A DNA stretch of 64,000 nt from positions 191,339,741 through 191,403,740 of the forward strand of contig CM041465.1 of assembly GCA_023213395.1 (NCBI GenBank), written 5' to 3'. This stretch comes from Cycas panzhihuaensis. Taxonomy: Eukaryota > Cycadophyta. The translations under genes and the position numbers were made by a program. The notes under the pieces are model-generated. The model had not been told where the DNA came from. It searched no databases and was given only the letters and a program-made list of their open reading frames with translations. Of the stretch, positions 1 to 11,495 are shown one piece after another (the stretch's first letter is position 1; each line of letters opens with the position of its first letter).

Positions 1-748
1 CAAAATCGTGAAAAAACCCTAGCCGCCCATTAGAGTTTCGTCTGGCTTTCCTCCTCACTAAGAGATCCATCCAAAAAAAAAGTTGCTGATCAGGAATCTA
101 CACATCAAGGCCGTTCTTTTGACACCTCTTTCAGGGCATTTTGAGAATGTTGATTTTTTGACTCATTTCTTGTGCGGTACTGCCATCTGTACGATTGTCC
201 GCAGTAGTTTATTATCTCAGAAAAGCACTCAAAAAACCTCCTTGCTGCATTTTCCTTGTTTTGACTGAGTATTCTAGTCTCTTTCATTTCTTAAAAATAT
301 ATTAAAAAGGGAGATATATTTGTTGCACTTGTCTTCTTCTTCTTCCACGGGTAGATAACACTGCTTGGCCACCGTTCCTAATATAGAGACCTTGTTCTGG
401 GGGTCTATAAAAATCGCGTTGGACCTGTCGTTCTTGGCTAAGCACGTTGGGAGTTTGGAACCATCGTGTGAAGTGAAGGGAATCGAAAGGACCCAATACC
501 TAGGCCTTAGACAGAACTTGCTCACGGATTTAAGCCTCCACGTACCGAAAGGTATATAGGAGGACCCTATGGGACCTTGAGCCCAACTTAGATTAGGGAG
601 CTCGACCGACCATCGAAGCCTCGTAGTACAGTGGTTAGCGGTTAGCGCCAAGAAGCTACCTATCTCGAATCTCCATTGGAGGTTTATCGACAAGCCTACG
701 AGTCCAGTTAATCCCGTGACTAGACTTGATAGAATTACTCACCTTCTC

Positions 749-1218
749 ATGACTTCCTCTCTTCGACTTCCTGAGTCTGAAAAACTCACCGATGATAACT
801 ATGAATCATGGAAGACCAAGATGAGATCCATACTAGTGGCTCAGGGTGCATGGGACCAGACAGAGAGCATCAAACCTGAGCCTATAAACGTTGTTGAAAA
901 GAAGCTACACATGGAACAAAAAGGTCTTGCACTTGCCTCAATAACTCTGTCAGTTGCAGACTCCATCCTACCTCACATAGCTGGCGCCACCAATCCTCAT
1001 GAAGCCTGGACCACATTGAAGACCTTGTATGCCCAGAAAAACACAGCTTGTGTCATGGGACTCAAAAGCCAAATGGCTACCCTAAGGATGTCTGAATCAG
1101 AAGACTTCACTTCCTTTCTTGGACGATTCAAGCTACTTCATGAAAACCTGGTGTCAGTTGGAGAGAGTTATTCAGATGGTGACCTCATTGACCTTATTAT
1201 ACACAAACTTCCTGCCTG
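749..1218 (+). pseudogene. copia Gag N-terminal part (UBN2-type)
   Basis: The nucleocapsid precursor would package element RNA into cytoplasmic virus-like particles. From the ATG at 749 the protein shows a KLTDDNYESWKTKM block, an AWTTLKTLYAQKN block and later LGRFKLLHENL, all standard for plant copia Gag. I chose ATG 749 because it opens the conserved N-terminal block and no ATG lies upstream in frame. The frame closes at about 1218 after HKLPA; the rest of Gag continues in other frames, so a frameshift lies near 1210-1400. Confidence 0.85.
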
Positions 1219-1399
1219 ATTCTAGAACATCTTACAAGTTGACGGTAGAAATTGCACAACACTCATTCACTATTGTTTGTGGCCAACTTCTACATCATGA
1301 GCAGACTGAAACCAATCTCGAAAATGAATTGGAAAATGCATTTTCATCCAGAGTGAGTATACGAGGCAGGGCACCACCAACAGAGGAGTTTTTCGTGTA

Positions 1400-2389
1400 T
1401 TGGACCGAGGGAGAAGACGACCCACAAACTATACTCCTGGTAGAGGACGATCTTCTCCTCGCACTCACCCCATCCAGTACTCAGGAGGACGACTTGGTCA
1501 CCAAATCATCTACTATTATTGTGGAAAAACTGGTCACTACACCACCGACTGTCGTCACCGCAAAGCTGACATAGAAAGGGGGATCATAGCTTCAGGTAGC
1601 TACTCAGGACAACCTGACAAAAAGGAGTCAATTGAAGAAGAAGAAGAAGAGACCGCATTTGTAACAGCTCTTTCCTCAGCAGTAAAGAACAAAAATCATG
1701 ATGATTGGTTTATAGACTCTGGAGCTTCTAGACACATGATCCACAAGCGAGCTTGGTTCTGCAGCATAAGCCCTACTCAAAATTGCGACTCAGTTGAACT
1801 TGGAGATGACACCAGCCATCCAATACAAGGACATGGAACAGTTCCTATTACCTTGCCAGATGGAAACACTGAAAAAGTTGGCAGTGTGCTCTATGTACCA
1901 GGCATGACAAAAAACCTATTACATGTATCTCAACTGACAGACAACAAGCTCCAGGTCCTATTTGATAGTGATGGATGTGTCATTTTTTATAAATACAAAG
2001 GGAACAAAGTGATTGGTGAAGGCATTAAAACCAATGGATTGTACAGATTTCTTGCCACACCAGTTCACACTGCTCTTCATGTAACTAAAAATGTTGATAA
2101 TGGAAAACTTTGGCATTTGCGTTATGGTCATTTGACTTATGATGCTTTATCCTTATCAAGCAAACATGATATGGTGTATGGCCTTCCATGGATAAAACAA
2201 TCCAGCTCTATTTGTAGCACATGCATGATGGGCAAAAAACATAAACTACAATTCTCTACCAACACTACCAGAGCACATTGCAAATTGCAACTAATTCACA
2301 GTGATCTCTGTAGTCCATTCACTCCCCCATCCTTGCAAGGGGCGCGCTACTATTTGACCTTCATAGATGATTATACTAGAAAGATCTAG
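1400..2389 (+). pseudogene. copia Pol, zinc knuckle to integrase core
   Basis: Begins in an RG-rich stretch, then a damaged zinc knuckle (YYYCGKTGHYTTDC, first cysteine lost). An aspartic protease motif WFIDSGASRHM follows at about residue 103. Further on are the integrase HHCC zinc module (HLRYGHL ... CSTCMMGK) and the start of the catalytic core (IHSDLC, FIDDYTRK). The frame ends at 2389 where the family normally has tryptophan, so a TGG to TAG change is likely. The remainder of integrase, with the NGVAERKNRT block carrying the catalytic glutamate, is readable to about 2800 with frame breaks. Confidence 0.85.
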
Positions 2390-2811
2390 ATCTATTTTCT
2401 TAAATTAAAGTCAGATGTATTTGACACCTTTCTTAAATTCAAAGCCAAAGTTGAAAAAGAAAGTGAATGTAGCATCAAATGCTTGAGGATCGACAATGGA
2501 AAGGAATTCACATCCAATGAATTCACACAATACTGCAAGAAAAATGGTATACAAAGACAATTTACAACTCCCTACACTCCACAATCCAATGGAGTGGCTG
2601 AGAGGAAAAATAGGACCATAACGGAGATTACTCGTTCCTTGCTAAAACAAAAGGGGTAAGCCACAAATATTGGGTTGAAGCAGCAAATACAGTCGTATAC
2701 CTTCTCAACAGAAGTCCAACTAAAGCTCTGGAGAACATAACCCCTGAAGAAGCATGGTCAGGTCAGAAACCAGATGTCTCACACCTTGGAGTCTTTAGAT
2801 CAACCGTCTAC

Positions 2812-3051
2812 ATGCACATTCCTACTGAAAAGAGAAAGAAATTAGATGATAAAAGCAGGAGATGCATTCTTGTGGGATATAGTGAAGTATCCAAAGCATA
2901 TCGATGCCTAGATCCTCTAACCAATAAGATCTATCCCAGTAGGGATGTGCACTTTGACGAATCAACTGATGAAGACCAGGTTGATGGGAAAATTGTATCT
3001 GCTCAATCAGTTGACATCATCATACCAAGTTGGACTCAATCTCACTCTTAG
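2812..3051 (+). pseudogene. copia integrase C-terminal remnant
   Basis: This reads KRKKLDDKSRRCILVGYSE then SKAYRCLDPLTNKIYPSRDV, the conserved end of copia integrase just before RT. It ends at a stop at 3051. The acidic tail (DESTDEDQ) is the usual linker towards the reverse transcriptase. Up to about 3150 the linker is readable only in short pieces. Confidence 0.8.
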
Positions 3052-3149
3052 ATAGATCAAGGTGAACAACAAAGAACAGAAAATGCACCACCACCTATTG
3101 TCACTACAAGTGTCTCTGATGAAGGATCGCACTCATTGAACAAAACAAA

Positions 3150-4135
3150 GTGGTCAACAACTCAATCCAACCACAAAATCCCTCACAAAAAAAGGTGCCA
3201 AATTGGTACCTAAAAGCAATGGAGGAATCCAGAGTAAATCCAAATCTCATTCAAGAAGGGAAAAGAACCAAAAGTCAAACGCATCATGGGCTCACTGCTC
3301 AAAATGATATATCATATCAACAAGCCCAAAATGATCCTCGTTGGAAAGAAGCAATGAATGAAGAAATGGAATCAATCTACAGTAATAAAACCTGGGAACT
3401 CACTACTCCTCCACAGGGAAAACCCATCATTGGATGCAGATGGTTGTATAAAACCAAGGAGAAATCTGATGGCTCAATTGAGAAATACAAGGCTTGACTT
3501 GTTGCAAAGGGGTACTCTCAAACTCAAGGAATAGATTATGACGAAACATTTGCTCCTGTCAGTAAAATGACTACACTTAAGACGGTGATTGCCTTAGTCG
3601 CACAAAACAATTGGCCAGTGTATCAAATGGATGTCAAAGGAGCCTTTCTCAATGGAGATCTTCAAGAAGAAGTATACATAGAGCAGCCTCCAGGATATGT
3701 CACACAAACACAGGAGCATCTGGTTTGCAACTTCAACAAAGCTCTTCATGGACTAAAACAAGCTCCTAGAGCATGGTATGCAAAGATGGACTCGTACTTA
3801 CAAAGTCTTGGGATGAAACGATCAGAAGTTGACTCTGGGCTTTACATTCACATTGACAAGAATAACCACGTCACCATTCTTGTATTGTATGTAGATGACC
3901 TAATCTTCACTAGGAGCAACACCAACTGGGTCAACTCGCTACGACTTCAATTGCCAAAAACCTTCAAAATGACAGACCTAGGTGAGATTCACTACTACCT
4001 GGGGATAGAAATTCATAAGTTGAAGGATGGAATCTTCATGCATCAAAGCAAGTATATAGCATGACATCGAAAGACTTCAAGATGATGGATCGTAAAACCA
4101 TCTCTCATGCCCATGAGTTCTGGAACCAAACTTAC
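3150..4135 (+). pseudogene. copia reverse transcriptase, partial
   Basis: The RT would copy element RNA into cDNA. Visible motifs: DPRWKEAMNEEMESI and CRWLYKTKEKSDG near the N-terminus; an in-frame stop at about 3497 (after EKYKA, where Arg is expected); VYQMDVKGAFLNGDL (motif A); HGLKQAPRAWY; and the catalytic LYVDDLIF near 3888. The frame stops after SKYIA at 4064, but the next 70 bases still encode family sequence in another frame (PMSSGTKLT). RNase H is absent because the gypsy LTR at 4136 cuts the gene. Confidence 0.88.
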
Positions 4136-4493
4136 TGTTGTCCTATCTCAACTACTCGCCTACGCCCATCCTCGCCCAAGCCGCCTGATACGGCTGAGTT
4201 GCACTCGTGTCCGCCGTTGCACTCCCGATCCTTGGTTGCGTACCTGCCTCGTAGCGATCTTCAGCTTGCAACTGCAGTCTTTGTTGTTGTAGCCACAGAC
4301 CTTCACAGTTGCACCACGACCTCATCAAGGTACGAGAGCCATCGTAATAAATGATAATAAATAGCCATAGTCGCAGAGTGATCATAGTAGCAATCGTAGT
4401 AGCAGTCGGTCATAGTAGCAGCCGACTTCCTCAGTTGCAGCAACAATCTCTATTGTTACAGCCGTACCTCAAAAGTGGTTGTTAACCCGCACA
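4136..4493 (-). repeat. 3' LTR of the Athila/Tat-like gypsy
   Basis: On the plus strand it starts TGTTGTCC and ends CCCGCACA, giving TG...CA termini. It abuts the broken copia RT on the left and a purine-rich tract (minus strand GGCCGGGGAGATG, 4494-4506) on the right, the expected order for a minus-strand element. No second copy exists in the window, so the ends rest on termini and context only. Confidence 0.65.
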
Positions 4494-4560
4494 CATCTCC
4501 CCGGCCACCTCTTTTAAACGAGTAACATACTCGTTCATAAAATTTCAAATATCATTTTAC

Positions 4561-6240
4561 TTAGTTCTTCCTTTGTACTTCCCTGATCTTTATCCTTTCC
4601 CTGCGTATGTACTCCATATCAGGTCTTGCTATATGAGGAGGTAATCTCAGTCCGTTTCTTTTCAAATATTCGCATAACATAACAACATCCTGCATTGTAT
4701 CCAGCATAGCTAAAGTCGGCTTTTCCCCAGATTGCAGCTGCTCAATTTCTTGATTTAATTCATTGTTAACTCTCTCTGTCAATTCCAATTGATCTCTATA
4801 CACATTATGTTCCCTCCATAAGTTTTTACATCGTTCTGATTCTTCATCCGTCTTTATAATCCATGCTCCTAGCCGGTGATAAACTTGTTGCATGTCTGCC
4901 GGAATATACCTGTCAAACCTCATCTTGAACTCCTCTACTTGTGGCCCAACCTCATTTATGTCGTCCACCCAATCCATTATGAACTTTTTCAAGAAGTCCA
5001 ATTTCTCCTCAGTGATTTAATGAATCCTTTTCAAGGATTCTTCTGGCGGCTTACCTCTGTAACCAGCTGCCTGGTTACCTTTGCCAAGAATGTCATCCTC
5101 CAATTAGTTACATCCTGAGCATCACATTCCATTGGATCCAATCCTTCTTCCAGAATTTCCCTATCTACATTGAATTCAACCTCCGGTGGCTGATTATTCA
5201 ATTTCTCTATAATTTCTTTCTTTCTTCTTTCTTGTGCCAGCGTTCTCATTTTCTACCTTTGCTCCTCATCCTCTACTATTGCTGCTTTCTCCACTCTTTC
5301 TTCCCTTCCTTCCTCCTCCACCGGTTCTATTTTAGGAAATTTTCCTACTTCTTCCTCTAAAGAACTAGCTCCTTTTTTCCCATTTTACTTTTTCTTTCCC
5401 TTTCCGGGTAGTGTGTTGTTGTACTCCTGGTGTCACCTAATTCATTTGATACAATTTTTGTATCCACTCCTGAACCTGGCCTTGCTCTTTTTCCCAATCT
5501 TTTCCACTATCATCCGTCCAACAGGCTAACGGTGATTGCTTCATGTTTCCCTTCGGCATACTAACTTCAGGACACTGAAACATGAGCAATCCTTGTAAAA
5601 TAGTTACATAATAAAAAGGAACAGTTTTGTTAGATTCCAAAACCGCTCGCAAACTTAATTTTATTTTTTCCTTCACAAATTTTGCCCAATTTAGGACTTT
5701 CCCTTGGGCCACATGATTAACCATCGTTCTTAAGTTACTAGGCACAAATGTATTCTTTTGAGTAAGCACAATTTTAATAAAAATAAAATGTGCTAAGAAT
5801 CGCTTCTCAAGGGCTTGTATGCCTGCTATTCTAATGCCTGAAGTAGAGGCGCCTCTGCTTTCTGCCCCAATTATCCTTGCTGCTTCTTCTCAACATATCA
5901 AAGTATCCCTCTTAATTTCTTCCCCTTCCTTCGGAAGTCCTATAACTACCGTTATCATTTCTTCTGAAATTTATACCATTTCCAGGAATTCAACCAATAA
6001 CGGAAGTGTTACCTGCAAAAATTTATCCGCATTGGCCAAGGTTCCCACCATTATGAACTTTTGCAATCCTGCCTTGATGATCAACTTCCTTCGTTCATCC
6101 TCTTTCCTCATGGTTCGCCATTCTGTGCAAATCCTGAAATCGTCATTTTTTTTTATTAGCAGCGTTCTCGGCATTTTTTCCAATTGTTCCTTAGACTTAG
6201 TCTGCCTTTCAATTGTTTCCTTTATCGGCTGTAATGTCGT
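4561..6240 (-). pseudogene. third ORF downstream of integrase (coiled coil, PMD-like motif)
   Basis: Three minus-strand pieces in one frame (6240-5971, about 5970-5437, 5001-4561) plus one shifted piece (5249-5031) form one decayed gene of about 500 codons, with only a few stops and frameshifts between them. The first methionine of the best block is MPRTLLIKKN near 6174. The middle contains ITVVIGLPKEGEEIKRD, then WAKFVKEKIKL and YYVTILQGLLMF; this resembles the PMD/'putative plant transposon protein' domain found in some plant gypsy elements (inference from memory). An acidic Glu-rich linker follows, then a charged helical region likely to form a coiled coil (LTERVNNELNQEIEQL). No signal peptide or membrane segment is evident, so an envelope role is not supported although the gene sits in the envelope position. 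Function unknown. Confidence 0.6.
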
Positions 6241-6935
6241 GCCGTCTTACCGCTGCAACTTTAAATCGTACCGCCTCTGTTGGTTGCTTGCCAATGTGAT
6301 TTAAATTGCTCTGTTACTGCTGGTTGCTTTCTACTACATTGCCGCTAGTTTTTTGCCACTACAACTCTAAATCCGTTGCCGCTAGTTCTTTGCCACTACA
6401 ACTCTGAATCCTTCTATTGCTGCTAGTTCGTTACCACTACAACTCTGAATCCTTACGTTGCTGCTACAACACAGTGGTACTGCAATTATACTCCTATCTG
6501 TCCCGAATGCACCTACCTAACTACGTCCTGGATTCTGTGGGTTGTTGTCTTGTCCCCGCCATTGTTTTCCACTGTAAAGTTGTTTCATAGCTTTTCATTT
6601 CCATGTGCCGTACTTACACTAGATTTCATCATATCTAGGTAGTTATTAAGGATCGTTGCATATCACATCCCCACTTCCATTGATTGTCCGCACCTTATCT
6701 TTCTTTACGTCTTTCTATGCCCACGTCCCTTAATCATTCATGATTAATATATGTGCGTCTCTTCATAATATTCATACCCACGTCGCACCTCCTTATGTGC
6801 ATCTACGGCCTTACTTTATGTTCACATCATTTCATTTTCAAGCAGTTAATGGAATGATGTGAACATCTTTTAAGCTTGTAACACCTTTACTAGGGATAAT
6901 TGCCCTTTAGTTAATGATGTTCCCACTTTTTTTTT
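6241..6935. other. spacer between third ORF and integrase
   Basis: About 700 bases without a credible gene. It holds the short tandem repeat at 6339-6470, a T-run next to the integrase stop, and otherwise unremarkable mixed sequence. Confidence 0.6.
6339..6470. repeat. tandem repeat, ~37-41-bp unit, 3+ copies
   Basis: Units start at 6339, 6376 and 6417, with a partial fourth at 6458. The core is TTGCCGCTAGTT then TTGCCACTACAACTCTGAAT. Units are 37, 41 and 41 bases and differ at a few positions. The array lies in the 3' non-coding part of the gypsy element. Confidence 0.85.
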
Positions 6936-9080
6936 TTACATTCTATACAACTTTAATCTCCTGCCATTAACTAATTTAGTCAATGGCTGGCCATCCAATT
7001 GTTGTAATTTCACTGCTCCATTATCATGAATATAGTTAATCCTATATGAACCTAACCATCTTATTTTCATTTTGTCGGGTTTAAATTTAAATTTGCTATC
7101 ATACAACAATACCAAATCATTTACCTTAAATTCAGGTTTTTTAAGGTGGCAGTCATGCCATGCTTTCCGCCTTTTCTTTTCCACTTTCAATTCCCACAAC
7201 GCTCGTGCCCTGGTCTCGTCCAACTTCATTAATTGAATCAGTCGTTGATCGTAGGAAATTTTCGGATTTGCCCTGAGACGCTGAGCCACTCTTAAGCTTT
7301 CTACTTGAAACTCTAGAGGAACCACAGCTTCTAATCCATAAACCAGTTGAAATGGGGTCTGCTTATGAGATCTTTTCTTCATCGTTCTGTCTGCCCATAG
7401 GACTGAATGCAATTTCTTTGCCCAATCAGTTTGTTGTCCATTACAGATTTTCATCAAAGCGATCTTCAAGATTTTATTTGTGCTCTCTACTTGGCCATTT
7501 GCTCTGGGATAATATGGCGAAGATTTGCCATGTTGAATCAAAATTTCTATGGTCAAGTGTTTAATTGTTTGATTCAAAAAGGCACCTCCTTGATCTGATA
7601 CAATCTCCAAGGGACATCCGAACCTTATTATAATAACTTTGTACAAGAAGCGAGCTGTGCTTCTTGCGTCGCACTTCTTCATAGGTTTGGCCTCAGTCCA
7701 TTTGGTCAAAAAGTCTATGGCCACCAATATATATCTTGCATTTGTCCTTCTTGTTGGAGGACTGATTGGTCCCATAAAATCTAAACCCCATTTTTCAAAT
7801 GGAGCTTGGGCCAATATGGGATGAAGAGGCATAAAACTTTGCTTTGACGGCTTCCCTGCTCGTTGACAAATGTCACAAGATTTTACCCATCTTTCAGCAT
7901 CTTCGGACAATGTTGGCCACCGTAATCCCACTGTCAATATTTTTCTAGCTGTAGCTTCCCCTCCATGAGGGGATGAAGCTATCCCTTCATGGGCTTCTCT
8001 CAGAACTGGCTCTACTTCATGTTGAAGTATGCACCTCCGCAAAACTTCATCAGGTCCTAGCTTATAAAGCATACCACCTATCAACTGGAATGGAAAAGTT
8101 TTCTTAATAAAACTCCTTCTTTCTGCCATTTTCAGCCCTCGAGGTGTTTGTCTCGTAGCTAGATATTCTGCAATTCCTTCATACCAAGCTGGAACAACTT
8201 CAATTGAGAACAATTTGTGGTCTGGAAAATCATCAAACACTCCTTCACTTGACTCTCCTTCTTTTATTCTTGACAATTGATCTGTTATAACATGCTTCTC
8301 ACCTTTCTTAACTACAATCTTAAACATAAATTCCTGGAATAACATTAGCCAGCGACTAATTCTTCCCTGCAACATTGGTTTGTTAATTAAATACTGCAAA
8401 GCTTGATGATCCACAAAAAACACAAATGGATTTGCCAATATATAATGACAAAATTTTTGCAAGGCATACACCATGCCTAATCCTTCACGTTCTGTAATTG
8501 TATAGTTACGTTCCGCAGATGTTAACTTCCTGCTAGCAAAAACAATGGGGAGATCTATTTTCTCATCCGCCGGTTGAGCCAATACACAGCCAATGGCATA
8601 TAGTGATGCATCTACATGTACACGGAACGGTTTGTTCCAGTCTGGAAACTTGAGCACCGGGGCTTCCACTATCTTTTTCTTCAAAGCATCAAAAGATAGT
8701 TGTTGCCGCATAGTCCATTCCCATTTTAACGATTTCTTCAACAAGGACTCCAAAGGATAGGCTATCTGAGCATACCCTTTTATGAATTTCCGATAATATC
8801 CAGTCATACCCAAAAAACCCTTTAGATTTTTCGGGTTTTGTGGTACAAAGAACTTCAAAATCACTTCCACCTTAGCCGGGTCCGTCATCAATCCTTCCTT
8901 TGAGACAATATGTCCAAATAAGGATCCGAATGGTACCATAAAGGTACATTTATCAGGGTTTAAACATAGTCTACTCTCCCTACACAATTCCAACATTAGC
9001 CTTAATTGGAGTAGATGGTCTTGTAATCGGCTATACAAAGTCCAATCATCTAAAAACACCTCAATTGCTTTCCTTAGCAA
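6936..9080 (-). pseudogene. gypsy Pol: RT end, RNase H, integrase
   Basis: A 714-codon open stretch. It opens at the RT catalytic block (EVFLDDWTLYSR) and runs through the RT connection (KGFLGMTGYYRKFIKGYA). RNase H follows (RVHVDASLYAIGCVLAQP, ITEREGLGMVYAL, VFFVDHQALQYL). Integrase has its zinc module (H...H...CDICQ), the catalytic D,D,E region (WGLDFMGP, IVSDQGGAF, PRANGQVESTNK) and a C-terminal SH3-like end (VNGRRLKLYRM). It is in the same frame as the upstream part (9108-10568), separated by one TAG at about 9100 where glutamine is expected after NAPTTF. The enzyme set would be functional but for that nonsense codon and upstream breaks. Confidence 0.92.
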
Positions 9081-9107
9081 TTTCTTGAAGATTTTTAAAA
9101 TAATCCT

Positions 9108-10568
9108 CTAGAATGTTGTAGGAGCATTTGTCAGCCCAAATGGCATGACCCTATAGGCATAAGTGCCCCATTCTGTGACAAATGTTGTCTTTAGCTGATC
9201 CTCTACTGTAATCTGGACTTGATTGTATCCACTAAAGCCGTCCGTGAATGAGAATATTTCATGCCCTGCCACTTTTTCCAACACATCTTCTATGAAGGGT
9301 ATAGGGAATGGATCTTTCTCTATGGCTTTATTTAAAGCCCTGTAATCAACGCATATGCGAAGTTTCTCGTTCTTCTTGGGTACCACCACTACCGGGCTAA
9401 CCCATTCGTTGTTCTCTACCTCAAAGATGTATCTGGCTTCCAACAGCTTATCTAGCTCCATCTTCACTTGTTCCTTATAATGTGGGTTCATCCTATAAGG
9501 TCTTTGCCTTACTGGTCTTACATTTTCGATTAATTCTATTTTGTGCTCACCCACTTCTGGAGGGATTCCCTTCAGGTCCTTATAGGACCATGCAAAAACA
9601 TACTTGAATTCACAAAAGAGAGATGTTGCTTTTTGCATTATCTCGGGCTCCCAGTAATCTCCTATTTGTATCCATTTTGGATTTCCTTCTGTTCCAACGT
9701 TAATTGATTTAAGTTGGAGCTTTCTCCCTTGCACTGTTTTCCCATCTGGGTTTAATTCATAGGCTAGTACCTGAAAATTTTCCTTATGTCCATATTCTGT
9801 AACAGAATATGTTTGTGGGAAGTTTCTTATTTCTTCCTGACTTGATTGACAACCATTTTCCTTTTCTACAAAAGATACATTCTTTTGTTTAAAATTTTCA
9901 ATCAAACAATTTTCCACTGCCACACTACTAGGCAAGTCATACAGGCAATTGTGTTGAATTTTATTAAGAGAGGAAATTACATCTTTTAAATTTTGCATTA
10001 CAATGTTACCTTTTCCACTTGGTTCTAACTCATCTGGACACAACTCCATAAAATAACATCTTAAGGATTTTTCTCCTGTTTCTTCCCAAGCGGATTGCAA
10101 CCAATCCAGCAAATATGTAGATGAAGCCTCACTTGCGATTTGTGGAGGGGTTTTCAAGGCCTGGAATGCCATCTCCGAACAAGGACTTACTGTTGTGGTC
10201 GTTGATGCAGTTGTTGAGGACACCCCATCTTCATCTTCTATCTTTTCAATATGCGGTCCATCTGAGCAAAGAGGCAATACAACTTTCTTTCCTACAGCAT
10301 ATAAAGTAAAGGTCAGCTTTCCCCAATCTTGCAAAGCCTCTGTTGCCAAAAGCCATGGTCGTCCTAAGAGTGCAGCATATGTTTTATTGTGATCCTGCAT
10401 TCTTACAATTGCAAAATCTAGGCAAACCGTGGTTCCCGCCACTGTTACTAGAATGTTCAGCAAAGATCCCATCGGTCGAACTTGCAATTGGTTAGCTAAC
10501 CGAATTGCATAATCTGGGGAAACCAATTCCGGTAGTCGATGAAATCCATGTGGATTCAGGGAGCACAT
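9108..10568 (-). pseudogene. gypsy Pol: protease C-terminus and RT N-terminal half
   Basis: The first ~90 residues finish the retropepsin region (YAALLGRPWL). A long variable linker with serine/threonine runs follows. RT begins near residue 320 (FAWSYKDLKGIPPEVGEHKI) with the YRMNPHYKEQVKMELDKLL block. Then come the PVVVVPKKNEKLRICVDYR fingers motif and a palm motif A region in which SFTDGFSGYNQVQ keeps the Asp. The reading ends at YRVMPFGLTNAPTTF followed by a single stop. Continuity with 6936-9080 indicates one polyprotein with one C-to-T nonsense mutation. Confidence 0.9.
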
Positions 10569-11091
10569 TTACTCTTGATCCACCATCCACTACTGTTCTA
10601 CAAATCATCGTTCCAAACAGAATCATTAGAACTCTTGGATCAATTGCATCCATCTTCGTAGCTCGCAACACTGGCTTTTCCATATGATCTAAAAAATAAT
10701 CGGCTTCCCACCATTTAAAGATAACGGTTATAGGGATAGATATACCTAATTCCATTAACAACTCCTTTATCTCTCGCAGTTTTTGCCAAGGATTTTTGTC
10801 CAATTGTTTTCCCTGCACTGGTGGTCGCCTTTGGTATACTTGTCCTTTAAACTGGTTTGCTTGTTCCAACTCATCTAACTGCATGGTTCTTGTGGCCTCT
10901 TGTATAGCTTTGACGACTTCTTGCAATCTTTCCTTTTCCACTACTGGATCCAAAAAATTCTCGCTACTTGTTGCATCTATGACCCTTCCACTTCGCGTTT
11001 GAATATACTCTAGCTTTTCCTTGTCCGGATTTTTGTAGCCAGATTTGAAGTCTGCACTTTCTGACCAGAATTCATTGGACAATTTGCCCAT
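10492..11091 (-). pseudogene. gypsy aspartic protease region
   Basis: The minus-strand frame contains a basic/charged linker (ENFLDP, VVKAIQEATRTMQLDELEQ) and then the retropepsin active site in RTVVDGGSRVNVLPEST (D-G-G in place of D-S/T-G). The frame is one register off the following Pol segment, with overlap at 10492-10568. This could be a frameshift mutation or, less likely, programmed frameshifting; no slippery heptamer stands out. Confidence 0.8.
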
Positions 11092-11099
11092 TCATGGTT

Positions 11100-11492
11100 T
11101 GTTGGGCCGCATTCTTCACAGAAATAATCTTTCCCTTGCTTCTACAGTGGACAATCCGTCCTGAAATGCCCCCATATCGAGCACAAATGATAGCGAACTG
11201 GCTTTGTCTTGCCTTTGTATTGTTTAAAATAAGAATTTTCTTTCTTTTGATAGAAAGATTCTCTTACTGAATTCTTATGGCAACATTCCCACATATAGTG
11301 GTTTCCTCTCTTGCAAATCTCGCACCATCTTCTCTCCATTTGCTGATGTTCATTTTTAAAATGGCCTGGTTGTCCACAAGGGGGAGGGCACCATATGTTT
11401 TCTCGGGATTTTCCCATTTTTAATCTGGCTATCTCCATCCTTAGTTTTTTTATTTCTTCATTCAGCTGATTCATTTCAGCAGGCATTACCAA
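11100..11492 (-). pseudogene. gypsy nucleocapsid with four zinc-knuckle-like motifs
   Basis: After a short coiled segment (NQLNEEIKKLRMEIARLKM), four successive Cys/His clusters appear: CPPPCGQPGHFKNEH, CEICKRGNHYMWEC, HLCSIWGHFRTDC and, just past an in-frame stop at 11142-11144, CEECGPTNHEWANC. The first and third lack one ligand. Nucleocapsid knuckles bind element RNA. Most plant gypsy Gags have one or two, so four in a row is unusual. Confidence 0.8.
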
Positions 11493-11495
11493 GGG

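Larger units (their letters stand above)
1..4135 (+). mobile_element. Ty1/copia retrotransposon, truncated at both ends
   Basis: Domain order gag, zinc knuckle, protease, integrase, reverse transcriptase on the plus strand is diagnostic of Ty1/copia. The window edge removes the 5' LTR. At the 3' side the RT frame stops at about 4135, exactly where the TG of the next element's LTR begins (4136), so a gypsy insertion has cut the copia. Bases 1-748 are an untranslated leader; I see no LTR boundary or standard initiator-Met primer site in it. The element is dead, with several frameshifts and stops. Confidence 0.9.

Noticed and set aside
274-693. 139-codon minus-strand open frame
   Set aside because: It lies in the leader of a plus-strand copia, shows no domain and overlaps other short frames; treated as chance.
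4561-6240. Envelope gene of a gypsy retrovirus-like element
   Set aside because: Position fits, but I see no signal peptide, transmembrane segment or cysteine pattern; the PMD-like motif and coiled coil suggest otherwise.
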